This document shows, one piece after another, positions 7,145-16,008 of a stretch of 54,303 bases of DNA (position 1 is the first letter of the stretch; each line of letters begins with the position of its first letter). The stretch is from Rhodopila sp. (GTDB taxonomy: Bacteria > Pseudomonadota > Alphaproteobacteria > Acetobacterales > Acetobacteraceae), in assembly GCA_031291715.1 (NCBI GenBank), contig JARLIN010000489.1, positions 1 to 54,303 of the forward strand. Reading direction: 5' to 3'. The position numbers and the translations under genes are program-made. Under the pieces are notes generated by a model. That model made no database searches, was not told the origin of the DNA, and saw only the letters and a list, made by a program, of their open reading frames with translations.

Positions 7145-8347
7145 TTATAGGTCTTTTGCCAGACGAAGGCCGGTAAACTGCCATCGCTTGTCGGGGTGGA
7201 AGAAATTCCGGTAGGTCGCACGCGTGTGACCCCGCGGCGTCGCCATGGAGCCGCCACGCAGGACCATCTGGTTGATCATGAACTTTCCGTTGTACTCGCC
7301 AATCGCGCCAGGGGGCGGACGGTAGCCGGGATAGGGACGGTAGGCGCTTTCGGTCCACTGCCACACGTAACCCGTCGTTTCGTGGATGTCTGGATTGGCG
7401 CTGGCGGCCTCCCATTCGGCTTCGGTCGGCAGGCGGGCCTCACTCCAACGGGCGAAGGCGTCGGCTTCGTACCAGCTGATATGCCGGACGGGCGCATCCA
7501 GCGCGAGGGGCGCGAGGCCACCGGGACCAACCTGGAACCATGCGCCATCCTGCTCTCGCCAATACAGCGGCGCGGTCCAACCGGCAGCCTGCAGGGCTGC
7601 CCATCCGTCGGACATCCACAGCGATGGCGTCCGGTAGCCATTGTCCTGGATGAAGCTCAGCCAATCACGATTGCGAACAAGACGGGAGGCCATGGCGTGG
7701 GCCTGAAGGAAAATCTGGTGCGGCGGGGTTTCATTGTCGAAACAGAAACCGTTCGCGTCGTAGCCGATACGATACAAGCCGCCGGGACATTCCACGAAGC
7801 GCGCGCCGCCCGTGGTCCCACGGGGTTCCCGCCAATCCGGCAACATCGCCGGATACAACGGACTGGCGGCGAAGGCATGCAGCATGTCGGTGACCAACAG
7901 CTCCTGATGCTGCTGTTCGTGATGCAGGCCGAGTTCGACCACCGCGGCGGCGTGAACCGGCAGCTTCGACATTGCCTGCCGCAGCGCGGCATCGACATGG
8001 CGCCGATACCGCGTCACCTCCGCAACGGACGGACGTGTCAGCAGGCCGCGTGACGGGCGCGGATGCCGCGGTCCCACCGCCTCGTAATAGGAGTTGAAAA
8101 GGAAGCAGAAAGCCGGATCAAACACCTGATAACCGGGCACATACGGAACCAGCACGAACTGCTCGAAGAACCAGGTGGTGTGCGCCCGATGCCATTTTGC
8201 CGGGCTGGCGTCCGGCATCGATTGGACACACTGGTCTTCGTCCGTCAGGGCCGCCGCCAGGGTCTCCGTCGCCTGCCGGACTTCCAGGAAGTGGCTGGAC
8301 AGATCATCCCGGCGTGAAGGTTCCGTATGCAGTCCAGCGTCATTCAT
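7145..8347 (-). CDS. egtB: Hercynine oxygenase EgtB (sulfoxide synthase)
   Basis: 400 residues. The ATG at 8347 follows GGAGGA. The N-terminal DinB-like domain carries the iron ligands: WHRAH near residues 52-56 and HHEQQHQE at 142-149 (family pattern HX3HXE plus one distant His). The C-terminal half is a formylglycine-generating-enzyme-like sulfatase-modifying domain (ISWYEADAFARWSEARLPTEAEWEAA, VWQWTESAYRPYPG, MVLRGGSMATPRGHTRATYRNFF). EgtB joins hercynine to a thiol donor with oxygen. Neither egtA nor egtC is present, as in many alphaproteobacteria, so the donor (cysteine or gamma-glutamylcysteine) and the later lyase step cannot be told from here. Confidence 0.93.
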   Translation of the reverse strand: MNDAGLHTEPSRRDDLSSHFLEVRQATETLAAALTDEDQCVQSMPDASPAKWHRAHTTWFFEQFVLVPYVPGYQVFDPAFCFLFNSYYEAVGPRHPRPSRGLLTRPSVAEVTRYRRHVDAALRQAMSKLPVHAAAVVELGLHHEQQHQELLVTDMLHAFAASPLYPAMLPDWREPRGTTGGARFVECPGGLYRIGYDANGFCFDNETPPHQIFLQAHAMASRLVRNRDWLSFIQDNGYRTPSLWMSDGWAALQAAGWTAPLYWREQDGAWFQVGPGGLAPLALDAPVRHISWYEADAFARWSEARLPTEAEWEAASANPDIHETTGYVWQWTESAYRPYPGYRPPPGAIGEYNGKFMINQMVLRGGSMATPRGHTRATYRNFFHPDKRWQFTGLRLAKDL

Positions 8348-8390
8348 CGTGTCCTCCGAAAGGGCATCAACGCGGGAGATTTTTGTTGGC

Positions 8391-10073
8391 TCACAGGGTC
8401 GCGAACATTTTCTTGTCATTTGGCGCCGTGGGACGCACATGGACCGCCCCACGGATCCGGTCGATCAACCCGAGCGGATCCGCCGGCGGCGCGTTGCCAC
8501 GCCACCCAACATGCTGATCGGGGCGCGAGAGAACCAACTTCTCCGCATAGACCGGCTCGGTGGTCTTGATATCGAGAACGCTAAGCGGAACGCCCCGGAG
8601 CGCGGCTGCCCGCAGCATGCCACCTACATCCAGATTCGGGTCAAAGCGCAGCAGCGTGAAGTCGGGACCCAGCGCGTCGTACAGCGAAATCCCCTCCCCC
8701 AGCCAGATATGCGGCGTGCGGCAGCCCGGCACCGTGGACGGCGTGAAGTCGTAAATCGTGTACCCCGGCGCGGACTCGCCATCATACGCGATGATAGGCG
8801 AGTTCTCGTAGAACGACCCGAAGTTCAGTCCGCCGCAGCAGAACTGGCCGACGTTGATATCGTAGGCTTCCTGCCCGACACGGGCGCGGGCGGCATCGCC
8901 CTCGGGGCCAGGGTCCTCGATGTTGTCAGGCACCACACCGCGCTGTTTCGCGAGTGCGCTGGATGTATCCATCGCGTAATGGGAGACCTGTTCGGTAATC
9001 GGCATCCGTTCGAACTCGTAAGAATCCAGGATCGCCGGCGACGCCCATCCCTTGAGCACGCCCGCCAGCATCCAGGACAGATTCATTGAGTCCGCGATAC
9101 CTGCATTCATGCCGTAACCGGCGTTCGGCACCCAGATATGGGCCGCGTCGCCACACAGGAAAACCCGCCGGTCACGAAACCTGTCGGCGATCATCCGGCG
9201 GGCGGTCCAGTCCTCCTTGGCGAGAATCTCGATCGGAAACGAAGGACCAACGCCGAGGATCGTCCGGATGCAATGCTCCCGGTCCACGCTGTCGAACGTT
9301 TCGTTCGGGCGCATGTAGTTGTGGACCAGCCAGGTCTCCCGGCCGTCGATCGCGAACATGTTGGCGCTGCGGCGCGGATTGAGCGACGTGTTCGCCCAGG
9401 CCGGTTTCGTCGGCGTCGCGCCCAGCAGGTCGGGCGCGCGGAAATAGGTGGATTGCCGCTGTTCCAGCATCGGATCGCCGGTCAGACTCGCGCCGATCTT
9501 CCGCCGCACCATGGAGTGGGCGCCATCCGCTCCGATCATGTAGTCCGCGGCGATCGTCAGGTTCTCACCGCCGTCCAGATCCGCCGCGATGGCGGTGACA
9601 CCGGTCTCGTGCTGCGTGAAGTCGATGAGTTGGGTGCGGTTGAGGATACGGATTCCGGACATCGATTTCGCATGTGCGAACAGCACCGGTTCCAGAAAGA
9701 TCTGGTTGATGCGGTGCGGTGGCTCCGGCGTCGGCCACCACGTATCCGGCCCCCCGGTCGCGGTGTAGCGATCGGCGCGGCATGGGATCGGGATGCGGGA
9801 CAATTCGATGCCCGTGGTTGTCGTGCGGAAGGCGATGTCGTTCGGGTAGTCCGCGGGAAGGCCAGTGTTACGAACCGCCTGGACCACGCCCAGACGGCGG
9901 AAAATCTCCATGGTCCGCGCGCTGACGTGGTTGCACTTAACGCTGGGCGGCTCACCGGGGGCGCGGCTTTCGATCACCAGCACCGAAATCCCGCGCCAGG
10001 CGAGGTCCATCGCCACCGTCAATCCGACCGGGCCGCCGCCGGCAATCAGCACCCTTGTCGCCATATGCCGCAT
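8391..10073 (-). CDS. FAD-dependent aromatic-type monooxygenase
   Basis: 560 residues. All three flavin motifs of the PheA/TfdB (class A) hydroxylase group are present: GGGPVGL dinucleotide fold near the N-terminus, [12 protein letters not shown] (DG motif) in the middle, and [33 protein letters not shown] (GD motif). The C-terminal thioredoxin-like extension ([15 protein letters not shown], ending with [14 protein letters not shown]) is typical of phenol or 3-(3-hydroxyphenyl)propionate hydroxylases. It acts on aromatic or cyclic substrates with NAD(P)H and oxygen; the substrate is unknown. It is first in an operon with egtB (43-base gap) and egtD, an unusual partnership. An IS3-type remnant lies just upstream. 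Confidence 0.85.
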   Translation of the reverse strand: MRHMATRVLIAGGGPVGLTVAMDLAWRGISVLVIESRAPGEPPSVKCNHVSARTMEIFRRLGVVQAVRNTGLPADYPNDIAFRTTTTGIELSRIPIPCRADRYTATGGPDTWWPTPEPPHRINQIFLEPVLFAHAKSMSGIRILNRTQLIDFTQHETGVTAIAADLDGGENLTIAADYMIGADGAHSMVRRKIGASLTGDPMLEQRQSTYFRAPDLLGATPTKPAWANTSLNPRRSANMFAIDGRETWLVHNYMRPNETFDSVDREHCIRTILGVGPSFPIEILAKEDWTARRMIADRFRDRRVFLCGDAAHIWVPNAGYGMNAGIADSMNLSWMLAGVLKGWASPAILDSYEFERMPITEQVSHYAMDTSSALAKQRGVVPDNIEDPGPEGDAARARVGQEAYDINVGQFCCGGLNFGSFYENSPIIAYDGESAPGYTIYDFTPSTVPGCRTPHIWLGEGISLYDALGPDFTLLRFDPNLDVGGMLRAAALRGVPLSVLDIKTTEPVYAEKLVLSRPDQHVGWRGNAPPADPLGLIDRIRGAVHVRPTAPNDKKMFATL

Positions 10074-10143
10074 GGCAGCCGCCTCCCTATCGTGGATTCT
10101 TTATTGATCCGCGATAGTCTGCCCGGTTCGGCGGCTTGTCGAA

Positions 10144-10396
10144 AGAGGGTTACCGGCAGGCGGCCGCTATCGCGATCAGCCTTCTGCACCCATTCACGCA
10201 ACGTGTGCGTCGAGCAGCCAGACTTCCCTGCGATCGAAACCATCGCCGCCCAGCGGGAGGGATGCTCACCTTCGTGTTCCAGAACCATCCGCACCGCCCG
10301 GCCGCGGACTTCGGGTGAAAACTTGTTCGTCGTCGGACTTGTCATGGCTCCATCCTATTTGGGAGTTGGAGCCTCCGGCAAACCCGGGGCGGTTCA
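10144..10396 (-). mobile_element. IS3-family remnant: left end and truncated OrfA
   Basis: The minus strand begins at 10396 with TGAACCGCCCCGGGTTTG, an end typical of one IS3 subgroup, followed by an ATG at 10345 and about 66 codons of OrfA ([21 protein letters not shown], then [25 protein letters not shown], the helix-turn-helix). Homology stops near 10144 where the monooxygenase promoter region begins; OrfB and the right end are gone. No full copy is in the window. Confidence 0.8.
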
Positions 10397-10488
10397 GTGT
10401 TCCTGTTGATCGTGATGGTCTTCGCCGCGTGCGCGGCAGCGCACATGGCAACACTGGCAGTCGCCAGAATGATAACCCGCTTTATCAC
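10397..10488 (-). pseudogene. 5' fragment of a secreted-protein gene cut by the IS3 element
   Basis: A GTG at 10488 opens about 30 codons of a clean signal peptide (VIKRVIILATASVAMCAAAHA) and the first mature residues (KTITINRN). The reading frame runs straight into the IS3 end at 10396 and the rest of the gene is missing. The identity of the protein cannot be told from this piece. Confidence 0.55.
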
Positions 10489-10631
10489 TGAGGTCCTCGC
10501 CGCGCCGTGCTTGCGATAGACCCGATCGCCCAATGTAGGGCTTACACCCAATTAAAATATCCCAACACGAACAGGAGCACGCGAGAGATATCCTAATCTG
10601 TAGGCCGACTACAAGCGACTAACGGTGACAG

Positions 10632-13013
10632 TCACCCCCTGCTGACCGGCCGAATGGCCACCGGATGTTCCCGAGTCAGCTCAATTTCCTCAATTTCGTG
10701 CCGGATCACAAGGCGTTCGCCCTCGCGTAGCGTGTATTCCACGCTCTCAACGCCGATTTCGATTTCCAGCCTCTGGCCGTGGTACGTCAAGGGAAACCCG
10801 AGTATAGCGTTGTCCTCCGGCGCACGGCGTGGCCAGAATGACAACGTCCCGTCATTGTCCCGCATGCCCCCAAACCCGTAGGTGAGCATCATCCAGGTTC
10901 CGCCCATCGAGGCAATATGACAGCCGTCCTTCACGTTACCTCCAACGTCGGCGAGGTCCATCAGCAGTGCCGCCATCCCGTATCGAATCGCTTTCTCTAC
11001 ATCGCCGGTCTGTGCGGCGACGATTGCCTCGACGCAAGACGACAATGATGAGTCGCCTGTGGTCAAGGGGTCATAGAAGTCAAAGTTACGTTTCTTCACC
11101 TCTGGAGGAAAAGTATCGCCCAGCAGGAACATAGCCAGGACCACATCTGCCTGTTTGATCACCTGCTTCCGGTAGATGTTGAGTGGATGGTAAAACAGCA
11201 GCAGTGGATAGTGGTCGCTCGGTGTGTTGCGGAAGTCCCAGGGCTCTCGGTCCAGAAACTGGTCATCCTGCGGGATAATCCCCAACTTCTCATCGGACGG
11301 CACATACATACTCTCCGCCGCGCGCAACCATGCCTTCGCCTCATCGGGCTCGAGCGCCGTTTTGAGCACAAGCGCATTGAACGTATCCGGGTCCTTCTCC
11401 CGCAGGGATTCGATGGTCTGGGCGGCGTAGCGCAAGTTTTCTCGGGCCATTAAGTTGGTGTAGGCGTTGTTGTTGACGACCGTGTTGTATTCATCGGGTC
11501 CGGTGACGGCGTTGATGCAGAATCTACCCCCTTTTGTATCCGAATAGAAGCCAAGGTCCACCCATAGGCGCGCCGTCTCCACGAGCATCTCGGCGCCGCA
11601 TTCACGCAGGAAGAGTTCGTCGCCCGTGGCTTGCACATATTTGCACAGCGCGTACATGATGTCCGCGTTGATGTGGTATTGTGCGGTTCCGGCAGCGTAG
11701 TATGCCGATGCTTCTTCCCCGTTTATGGTGCGCCACGGGAACATGGCTCCTCGATGGCCTAATTCCCTGGCGCGCGCTCGCGCCTGCGCCAGCATCTTGT
11801 ACCGGAAGGTCAGTAGATTTCTGGCGATCCGAGGAGAGGTATACGTCAAAAACGGCAACAGGTAGATTTCGGTGTCCCAAAAATAATGCCCCTCGTACGC
11901 TTGCCCGGTAAGTCCTTTCGCCGGCACGCCCGCGTTTTCCGCACGCGCTGATGCCTGCAAAATATGAAAAAGGTTAAAGCGGATCACCTGCTGGATCTCT
12001 ATAGTGCTGCGTTTCACTCGGTCTTCCCTAATATCGCGGACCCGGACATCGCTGCGCCACCAGAAATCCTCCATGTACTGCTCTTGGCTGGCGAGCAGTT
12101 TTTGAAAACCCTGTATCGTTACGCGATCCATTGTCCACTCGGCTCGGCCGCAGAGTTCTTCAGCAGAGGCCGTTCCGGAGGTGTGATAGACCATGTATTT
12201 CGTGAGCTGTATTGGACAGCCGGGCCGCGCGTCGATTGAGAAGGCAACCTGACCAGAGTCCTCAGTGTGAACAGCCTTATAGGCAAAGGGGCACGAGGTC
12301 TCCAGTACATTGTCAGTGGCACATGCCAGGGTCAATCGGCTCTTTTCGGTCGCATGGCACAGCACGATTCGACGATCCTTGCTATAGCTGGTTCTGTGGC
12401 GCAACATCCGACTTGCTAATACGCTCGTCTGTCGCGGATCAAACCCGTCCGTGCGGGACGTCGATTCATTGGCCGCCATTTCAGAAGAAATGACGACAGA
12501 AGCTTCAGCGTTGAGGAGCGTCACGCTATAGGAAATGGCGGCCACATGCCTGTTGGCGAACGAGACCAGGCGCCGGGATGTAATGAGCACCTGTTTGCCT
12601 GCGGGGGTCTCCCAGAGGATTTCCCGGTCCAGTGTCCCGGACTTCATATTGAGCCGCCGGTCATAGCTCAAGAGGTTGGCATCGGGCAGCCAGAACGGCT
12701 CGTCGTCCACGAACAGCTTGATGATCTTGCTGTTGGTGACGTTGCATATCGTCTGGCCAGTTTTCGCAAAGCCGTAAGCTTCTTCTCCATATACGATCGG
12801 CCGGGTTTCATAGAACCCATTAACGAGTGTGCTGTTTTCGACGACAGGGCCGCCTTCCTCTGGGCATCCGCGCATGCCGAGATATCCGTTGCCGAGCGCC
12901 AGCATCGTTTCCGATTGGGCAATGAATTCGGGGTGAAATCCTTTTTCGATGACGTTCCATTCGTCCGCCGGGTAATCCCGGGATGGCGGCCTGAGGCGTA
13001 CATGATGAAGCAT
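10632..13013 (-). CDS. GH65 disaccharide phosphorylase (maltose/trehalose/kojibiose type)
   Basis: 793 residues, usual for the family. The N-terminal beta-sandwich starts with the signature SETMLALGNGYLGMRG. The (alpha/alpha)6 barrel carries GLTGQAYEGHYFWDTEIYLLPFL and AVTGPDEYN, whose Glu is the general acid. The C-terminal domain has CHIASMGGTWMMLTYGFGGMR, including the phosphate-binding region. Family members split an alpha-glucosyl disaccharide with phosphate, inverting to give beta-glucose 1-phosphate plus glucose. Which disaccharide is used cannot be read from sequence by eye. The gene directly upstream in the same operon is beta-phosphoglucomutase, which uses exactly this product; the gap is 33 bases. 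No signal peptide, so cytoplasmic. Confidence 0.92.
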   Translation of the reverse strand: MLHHVRLRPPSRDYPADEWNVIEKGFHPEFIAQSETMLALGNGYLGMRGCPEEGGPVVENSTLVNGFYETRPIVYGEEAYGFAKTGQTICNVTNSKIIKLFVDDEPFWLPDANLLSYDRRLNMKSGTLDREILWETPAGKQVLITSRRLVSFANRHVAAISYSVTLLNAEASVVISSEMAANESTSRTDGFDPRQTSVLASRMLRHRTSYSKDRRIVLCHATEKSRLTLACATDNVLETSCPFAYKAVHTEDSGQVAFSIDARPGCPIQLTKYMVYHTSGTASAEELCGRAEWTMDRVTIQGFQKLLASQEQYMEDFWWRSDVRVRDIREDRVKRSTIEIQQVIRFNLFHILQASARAENAGVPAKGLTGQAYEGHYFWDTEIYLLPFLTYTSPRIARNLLTFRYKMLAQARARARELGHRGAMFPWRTINGEEASAYYAAGTAQYHINADIMYALCKYVQATGDELFLRECGAEMLVETARLWVDLGFYSDTKGGRFCINAVTGPDEYNTVVNNNAYTNLMARENLRYAAQTIESLREKDPDTFNALVLKTALEPDEAKAWLRAAESMYVPSDEKLGIIPQDDQFLDREPWDFRNTPSDHYPLLLFYHPLNIYRKQVIKQADVVLAMFLLGDTFPPEVKKRNFDFYDPLTTGDSSLSSCVEAIVAAQTGDVEKAIRYGMAALLMDLADVGGNVKDGCHIASMGGTWMMLTYGFGGMRDNDGTLSFWPRRAPEDNAILGFPLTYHGQRLEIEIGVESVEYTLREGERLVIRHEIEEIELTREHPVAIRPVSRG

Positions 13014-13046
13014 TGCTCGGTTCCTCGTAAGGCAGCATGGGGTCGG

Positions 13047-13805
13047 TCAGTTGATCAGTTCTCCCAAGTCGTTTACCACGAGATGCGCACCATGATGCCG
13101 AAGCTCCTCGGCATTCCCCTTGCGGGCGACGCCGATGACAAGCCCGAAATTCCCGTTAGACCCTGCCCGGACTCCCGATATGGCATCCTCGATGACAATT
13201 GCCCGTACAGGCTCAACCCCCAGTAGCTTTGCCGCCATCAGGTAAGTATCCGGAGCGGGCTTTCCCGCCAGTCGCTTGGCATCGATCGTGTTGCCATCGA
13301 CTTGCACCTCGAAGAAGGTATCTAACCCAGCGGCCCTTAAAACGGCCTTGCAGTTTTGACTCGAGGTAACGACGGCGATTTTGAACTCGTGAAGGCGGAG
13401 GTGTTGGATGAATCTAACACTTCCCTCGTATGGCTTCACGCCTATGTCTTCAATGATCTTGTTGACCAAGTCGTTCTTGCGATTTCCAAGCCCGCTCAAC
13501 GTTTCGGCCTGCGGCGGGTCCTCCGGGCTTCCCTCCGGCACCTGTATACCGCGAGAGTTGAGAAAGTCGCGAACGCCGTCGGAGCGGGTCTTTCCATCTA
13601 CATAGAGCCTATAGTCCATGTCCAGATCGAAGGGACGAAATGCTTCGCCACTTTGCGCCGAATGCTTCTTAAGGTACTCGTCGAACATCTGTTTCCAACA
13701 TGCCGCGTGCAGGTTGGCGGTGTCCGTGATCACACCGTCGAGATCAAACAGGACGGCATTATACCGTTCGCGGGTGATCGTACGCTCGCTCTCGGGCTGC
13801 TGCAT
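13047..13805 (-). CDS. Beta-phosphoglucomutase, HAD family
   Basis: 252 residues from the ATG at 13805, preceded by AGGAG. HAD motifs: motif I LFDLDGV (nucleophile Asp 21 and acid/base Asp 23), motif II VVTSSQNC, motif III Lys in AGKPAPDTYL, motif IV VIEDAISGVRAG. The cap region with YRLYVDGKTRSDGVRDFL matches the bacterial beta-PGM type found next to GH65 enzymes. It turns beta-glucose 1-phosphate into glucose 6-phosphate. It is first in the operon and feeds on the product of the adjacent phosphorylase. A second, less similar HAD protein of this type lies at 29023-29745. Confidence 0.88.
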   Translation of the reverse strand: MQQPESERTITRERYNAVLFDLDGVITDTANLHAACWKQMFDEYLKKHSAQSGEAFRPFDLDMDYRLYVDGKTRSDGVRDFLNSRGIQVPEGSPEDPPQAETLSGLGNRKNDLVNKIIEDIGVKPYEGSVRFIQHLRLHEFKIAVVTSSQNCKAVLRAAGLDTFFEVQVDGNTIDAKRLAGKPAPDTYLMAAKLLGVEPVRAIVIEDAISGVRAGSNGNFGLVIGVARKGNAEELRHHGAHLVVNDLGELIN

Positions 13806-14154
13806 CGATCGATCTCCTGTTAAGACACCGTATCGTAATTCGTGACACCGCAACATATCTAGACTTAGGTGGGCCGCTCGGTGCTCCTCGCCGGCTTCGA
13901 GCGGCAGCATGTCGGCGCGCAATAGCTCGACGCCCGCTTGCTTGCTGCTGCTTGCGCGAAGGGCCCGATCTCAGCCGATTGTCGGAGTGCCTTCGGTTGG
14001 CCGTCATCGAGCCGCGCGACGCCGGATCGCCATCACGCCAATGTCATTCAGGCAGGTAGTGTTTCAGCCAAAAGCCAACATCGCTCAGTTTACCGGGATA
14101 GCCAGCACCGGTGCTTACGGCGTGACACCGGTTTCGGCAAGCAGAAGAATATCA

Positions 14155-14567
14155 TCAGGAATGAGAAGATACGCTTTGAGGCGACGTCCCAATGCTGGTG
14201 CCGGACCGCGGCGGCAGCACGTCCAGCGTCTCTGCCCGCCGGCTCAGGGTGGAGTGGTCGGGAACCGCCAGGGAGAGACCGAGAAGGCGGATCATAAAGC
14301 CGAACAAGCCCTCCGTCTGGCGCAGAGCGAGATGGAACACCGTCTTCAGCGTCAGCGCCGTCAGGATCGCCAGCGTCGAATACCAAGTCTGCCCGCCTCG
14401 GGTTGTCCCCGGTGCCGCTTGCCAGGCCCGCGATCGCCTTGTCGGTGAACCAGACCGTCAGGCTCCCTGCGCTGGCGCAAACTCGCGTCATACGCTGCCC
14501 AGTTTGTCACCTTGCGCTTCTGTTTGGGGATGTGGTGCCGACGGGCAGCGTTGGCCTTGAACGGCAC
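14155..14567 (-). pseudogene. IS5-family transposase remnant, frameshifted and truncated
   Basis: Reading leftward from 14567, the start of an IS5-type transposase is recognisable (HIPKQKRKVTNWAAYDASLRQR), then shifts frame to GSLTVWFTDKAIAG and shifts again to FHLALRQTEGLFGFMIRLLGLSLAVPDHSTLSRRAETL. The C-terminal catalytic part is missing after about 14190. It occupies most of the gap between the beta-phosphoglucomutase and aldolase genes; I see no gene in the remainder of 13806-14857. Confidence 0.75.
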
Positions 14568-14857
14568 TCCGGATCACACAGGGATTGCCGTCCTATCCTA
14601 GGCGCCCCCACGGCACCAACCGCTGATCCGCGCAACAACACCGCGCGAGACAACAAGCCCCCACTGGGAAACAGGGACATGTCGTCCCGTGCTGATCTGG
14701 GGAACAGCGTTGCCGTTGTCCGCCAGATGAGGATTTTTTCCATCGGGCGATGGTCAACTCATCCAGATAGCTATCTGTCGCGTGTTTGTGATCCGTACCC
14801 ATGAGGATTCCGGAATAGAGGGCTAGTCTAGAAAATAGAATGGCGGGGAGAAACCCG

Positions 14858-15922
14858 ATGAACCAACATCTGGAGAGTGTCACGGCGGCACTCGTGGATG
14901 GCGGAAAGGGCATCCTGGCGGCTGACGAAACCGTTCCCACGCTGACCAAGCGGTTCGATACCCTCGGGATCCAATCCACTGAAGAAAGCCGGCGTACGTA
15001 TCGCGAAATGCTTTTCAGTGCCGCAGGCGCAGCGGCGTTCATCAGCGGCGTCATCATGGCCGATGAAACCATCCGCCAGAAAAGCTCGGGCGGAATGCCG
15101 CTCGCCGAATTCCTCTTGAACCAAGGCATTCTTCCTGGAATCAAGGTCGATACCGGGGCAAAGCCGCTCGCCGGCTCGTCGGGCGAGAGCGTCACCGAAG
15201 GGCTGGACGGTCTCAGAGACCGCCTCTCTGCCTATCACGACATGGGTGCGCGCTTTGCCAAGTGGCGGGCCGTTATCGCCATCACAGACACGCTGCCGAG
15301 CCCGGCGTGCGTGAGCGCAAATGCGCACGCCCTGGCGCGATACGCCGCGCTCTGCCAGGAGCAACACCTCGTGCCGATTGTCGAGCCGGAAGTTCTGATG
15401 AACGGATCGCACGCCATCGGGCGCTGTGAGGAGGTTACGGGCGCGGTCCTCCATTCCGTGTTTCGTGCCCTCTTCGAGCAAGGCGTTTCTCTCGAGGCTA
15501 CGCTATTAAAGCCCAACATGGTCGTTGCAGGGGCGGAGTGCCCCCATCCGGCCACGGTGCAGGAGGTTGCGACCGCCACGCTCCGCTGTTTGCGCCGGCA
15601 TGCGCCCGCCGCGGTGCCGGGGATCGTGTTCCTGTCAGGTGGCCAGGACGACCGGATGGCAACCACTCACCTGAACGCGATCAACCGGTTGCCTGGGTCT
15701 AAGCCCTGGACGATCAGTTTTTCCTATGGGCGCGCGCTCCAGGACGCGGCGCTGGAAGCGTGGCACGGCCGAAATGAGAACCTGAAGGCCGGCCAGCAGG
15801 CCTTCTACCATCGGGCCCGCTGTAATGCGGCGGCCAGCCTGGGGAATTACACCGATGAAATGGAGGCGGAAGCGGCGGACGCTGCCAGCCCGCTCCATCG
15901 TCAAGGGTGGCACGACGACTGA
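14858..15922 (+). CDS. Class I fructose-bisphosphate aldolase
   Basis: 354 residues. The ATG at 14858 follows GGGGAG. The eukaryote-like class I aldolase motifs are complete: [10 protein letters not shown] near the start, KWRAVI (Lys 135, assisting), VPIVEPEVL (Glu 176) and [11 protein letters not shown], whose Lys 218 forms the Schiff base. Family members reversibly split fructose 1,6-bisphosphate into two triose phosphates without metal. It opens a run of four intact rightward genes (aldolase, phosphoketolase, phosphatase, glycogen phosphorylase). Class I aldolases of this kind are patchy in alphaproteobacteria, which fits an acquired block. Confidence 0.93.
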   Translation: MNQHLESVTAALVDGGKGILAADETVPTLTKRFDTLGIQSTEESRRTYREMLFSAAGAAAFISGVIMADETIRQKSSGGMPLAEFLLNQGILPGIKVDTGAKPLAGSSGESVTEGLDGLRDRLSAYHDMGARFAKWRAVIAITDTLPSPACVSANAHALARYAALCQEQHLVPIVEPEVLMNGSHAIGRCEEVTGAVLHSVFRALFEQGVSLEATLLKPNMVVAGAECPHPATVQEVATATLRCLRRHAPAAVPGIVFLSGGQDDRMATTHLNAINRLPGSKPWTISFSYGRALQDAALEAWHGRNENLKAGQQAFYHRARCNAAASLGNYTDEMEAEAADAASPLHRQGWHDD

Positions 15923-16008
15923 AACGCGCGACCCGCCTGGCCGTCGTCATACGGACCGGGCGCCCCGAGGCAATGCGCGAAGTAAAACCGGAACCACAGG
16001 AGGCGTTC

